Source: Pomphorhynchus laevis
Lineage: Eukaryota; Acanthocephala; Palaeacanthocephala; Echinorhynchida; Pomphorhynchidae
Direction: 5' to 3'
Assembly: GCA_012934845.2 (NCBI GenBank)
Contig: WNNJ02003433.1
Location: 1 to 64,000, forward strand
Length of the DNA stretch: 64,000 bases
The notes beneath the pieces are model-generated. The model worked only from the letters and a program-made list of their open reading frames with translations, was not told where the DNA came from and did not search any database. The translations under genes were made by a program, and so were the position numbers. Shown piece after piece: positions 63,271 through 64,000 of the stretch (position 1 is the first letter of the stretch; each line of letters begins with the position of its first letter).

Positions 63271-64000
63271 TATGTGTATTCTCCAATAGCCCCTATCACC
63301 ACCACACACAATTTCCGCCTCGGCTTCCTCAACACTAAATATATTCTCCATAAATCCGATATCATCCTCAATATATTCACCAAGCACTCCATCGATCTCT
63401 TCTGCCTCACCGAATCCTGGCACTCCGATTCCGACGACCTCCACATTCGCCGTCTGCTCTCTGCCGTTTACTCACTAGTCGAATCCGCCCGTCCCCTCAT
63501 CCCATTCCCCTATTAAATTCTCTAATCATAGCGACATTGTCGCATTCACCCGTCACCCCGCGTCTCTCCTTGAAATCACTCCACCATTTAGTCTTTGCTC
63601 ATTTGAATAGCTCACTTGTCGTTCTTCTAGCCCGATCACTCAGAATCTCACTATTGTATACCGTCTTAGTTTATAAACTTCTGGGGATTGTGTCCTTGTC
63701 AACAAGTTGTTGTAGACCGCGACATTAAATCTTTCAAACCATCATTTTTGAATTTAAAAATCCGATTGTGCAGTACATCCAAAATCGGCGAACCACATAG
63801 CAATGCAAGACAATTATTTAACAAGACAATTCAGAATCAGGTAAGAATAAGTTCGGCCGCGCTAGCGACATATGTAGAAAATGCGGCTATGGCAGTATCC
63901 CGAGAGAGACAGATTCCAAGCCAATCGAGTTTAAAAGATAGTGTATCTTGTCTTCAAGCGTCACTGCTCAGCGGGAAGCTTGGAGATCGTGAACCTAACA
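63270..64000 (+). mobile_element. L2/CR1-like LINE, endonuclease part (runs off the window)
   Basis: Frame 63274-63516: FRLGFLNTKYILHKSDIILN, KHSIDLFCLTESWHSDSDDL and SAVYSLVESARPL, the N-terminal APE endonuclease of L2/CR1-type LINEs (LNxRSxxxKxxxI, DLLxLTETW, YxxxxxxR). After 63516 matching pieces (SFELLTC-like, 63590-63620) continue in other frames. From 63730 a frame-broken stretch reaches the window end. Decayed. Confidence 0.6.

Noticed and set aside
1-64000. LTR retroelements, Polintons or toxin genes
   Set aside because: No protease, integrase, capsid, packaging ATPase or envelope-like frames and no long terminal repeats were recognised.

Overview
This is an AT-rich animal chromosome segment, almost certainly from an invertebrate. 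There are no bacterial-type genes or operons. Mobile-element debris makes up most of the recognisable coding sequence, and the only host coding sequence I can support is small spliced exons and one decayed gene copy. The species cannot be fixed. The mix of RTE, R1/Jockey-like and L2/CR1-like LINEs, Penelope-like reverse transcriptases and LINE-like elements with a restriction-enzyme-like tail fits nematodes, arthropods, molluscs and similar groups. I recognised no LTR retrovirus, Polinton or toxin gene.

Layout. 0-30 kb, minus strand: six intact 66-nt micro-exons (199-264, 401-466, 19193-19258, 20300-20365, 25009-25074, 29102-29167) plus decayed ones. All have the same acceptor, donor and reading phase and encode variants of one 22-residue module. 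They sit in repeated intron blocks and look like one host gene built by exon duplication. Later insertions lie between them: a 1.1-kb and a 2.65-kb array of a 370-bp repeat (3001-4121 and 14756-17407), two long copies of a LINE here called J (5230-9050 and 11889-14492), a second LINE (K), an RTE LINE (22440-23962), Penelope-like fragments and two copies of an RT element called family A.

30-46 kb holds diverged and exact tandem duplications (33.4-35.4 kb), an L2/CR1-like LINE (35428-36790), a decayed calmodulin copy (37166-37380), ends of family A and family B elements, and Penelope-like pieces. A 1.2-kb block at 41 kb is nearly identical to one at 55 kb. 46.3-50.1 kb is a nearly full-length family B element on the minus strand. 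50889-51042 is the last exon of a host LIM-domain gene. 52.5-64 kb holds a hAT DNA transposon, the largest Penelope-like copy, a long family A copy and LINE ends.

The most unusual system is the 370-bp repeat. Each unit carries all three strands of a hammerhead ribozyme core (CUGAUGA, GAA, UA plus three matching stems), but in a strand order that is not a circular permutation of the known hammerhead types. A fourth helix joins the two linkers. Substitutions between units keep the pairing. Both arrays are bounded by 12-bp target duplications. One has a visible empty site and the other interrupts a LINE reading frame at a definable point. Both contain a head-to-head inversion, so both ends are sense 3' ends. 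This is what a retrozyme-like RNA replicon moved by a reverse transcriptase, such as the Penelope-like elements nearby, would leave. A second recurrent RNA-like structure, an H-type pseudoknot next to a hairpin, sits just downstream of several Penelope-like reading frames.
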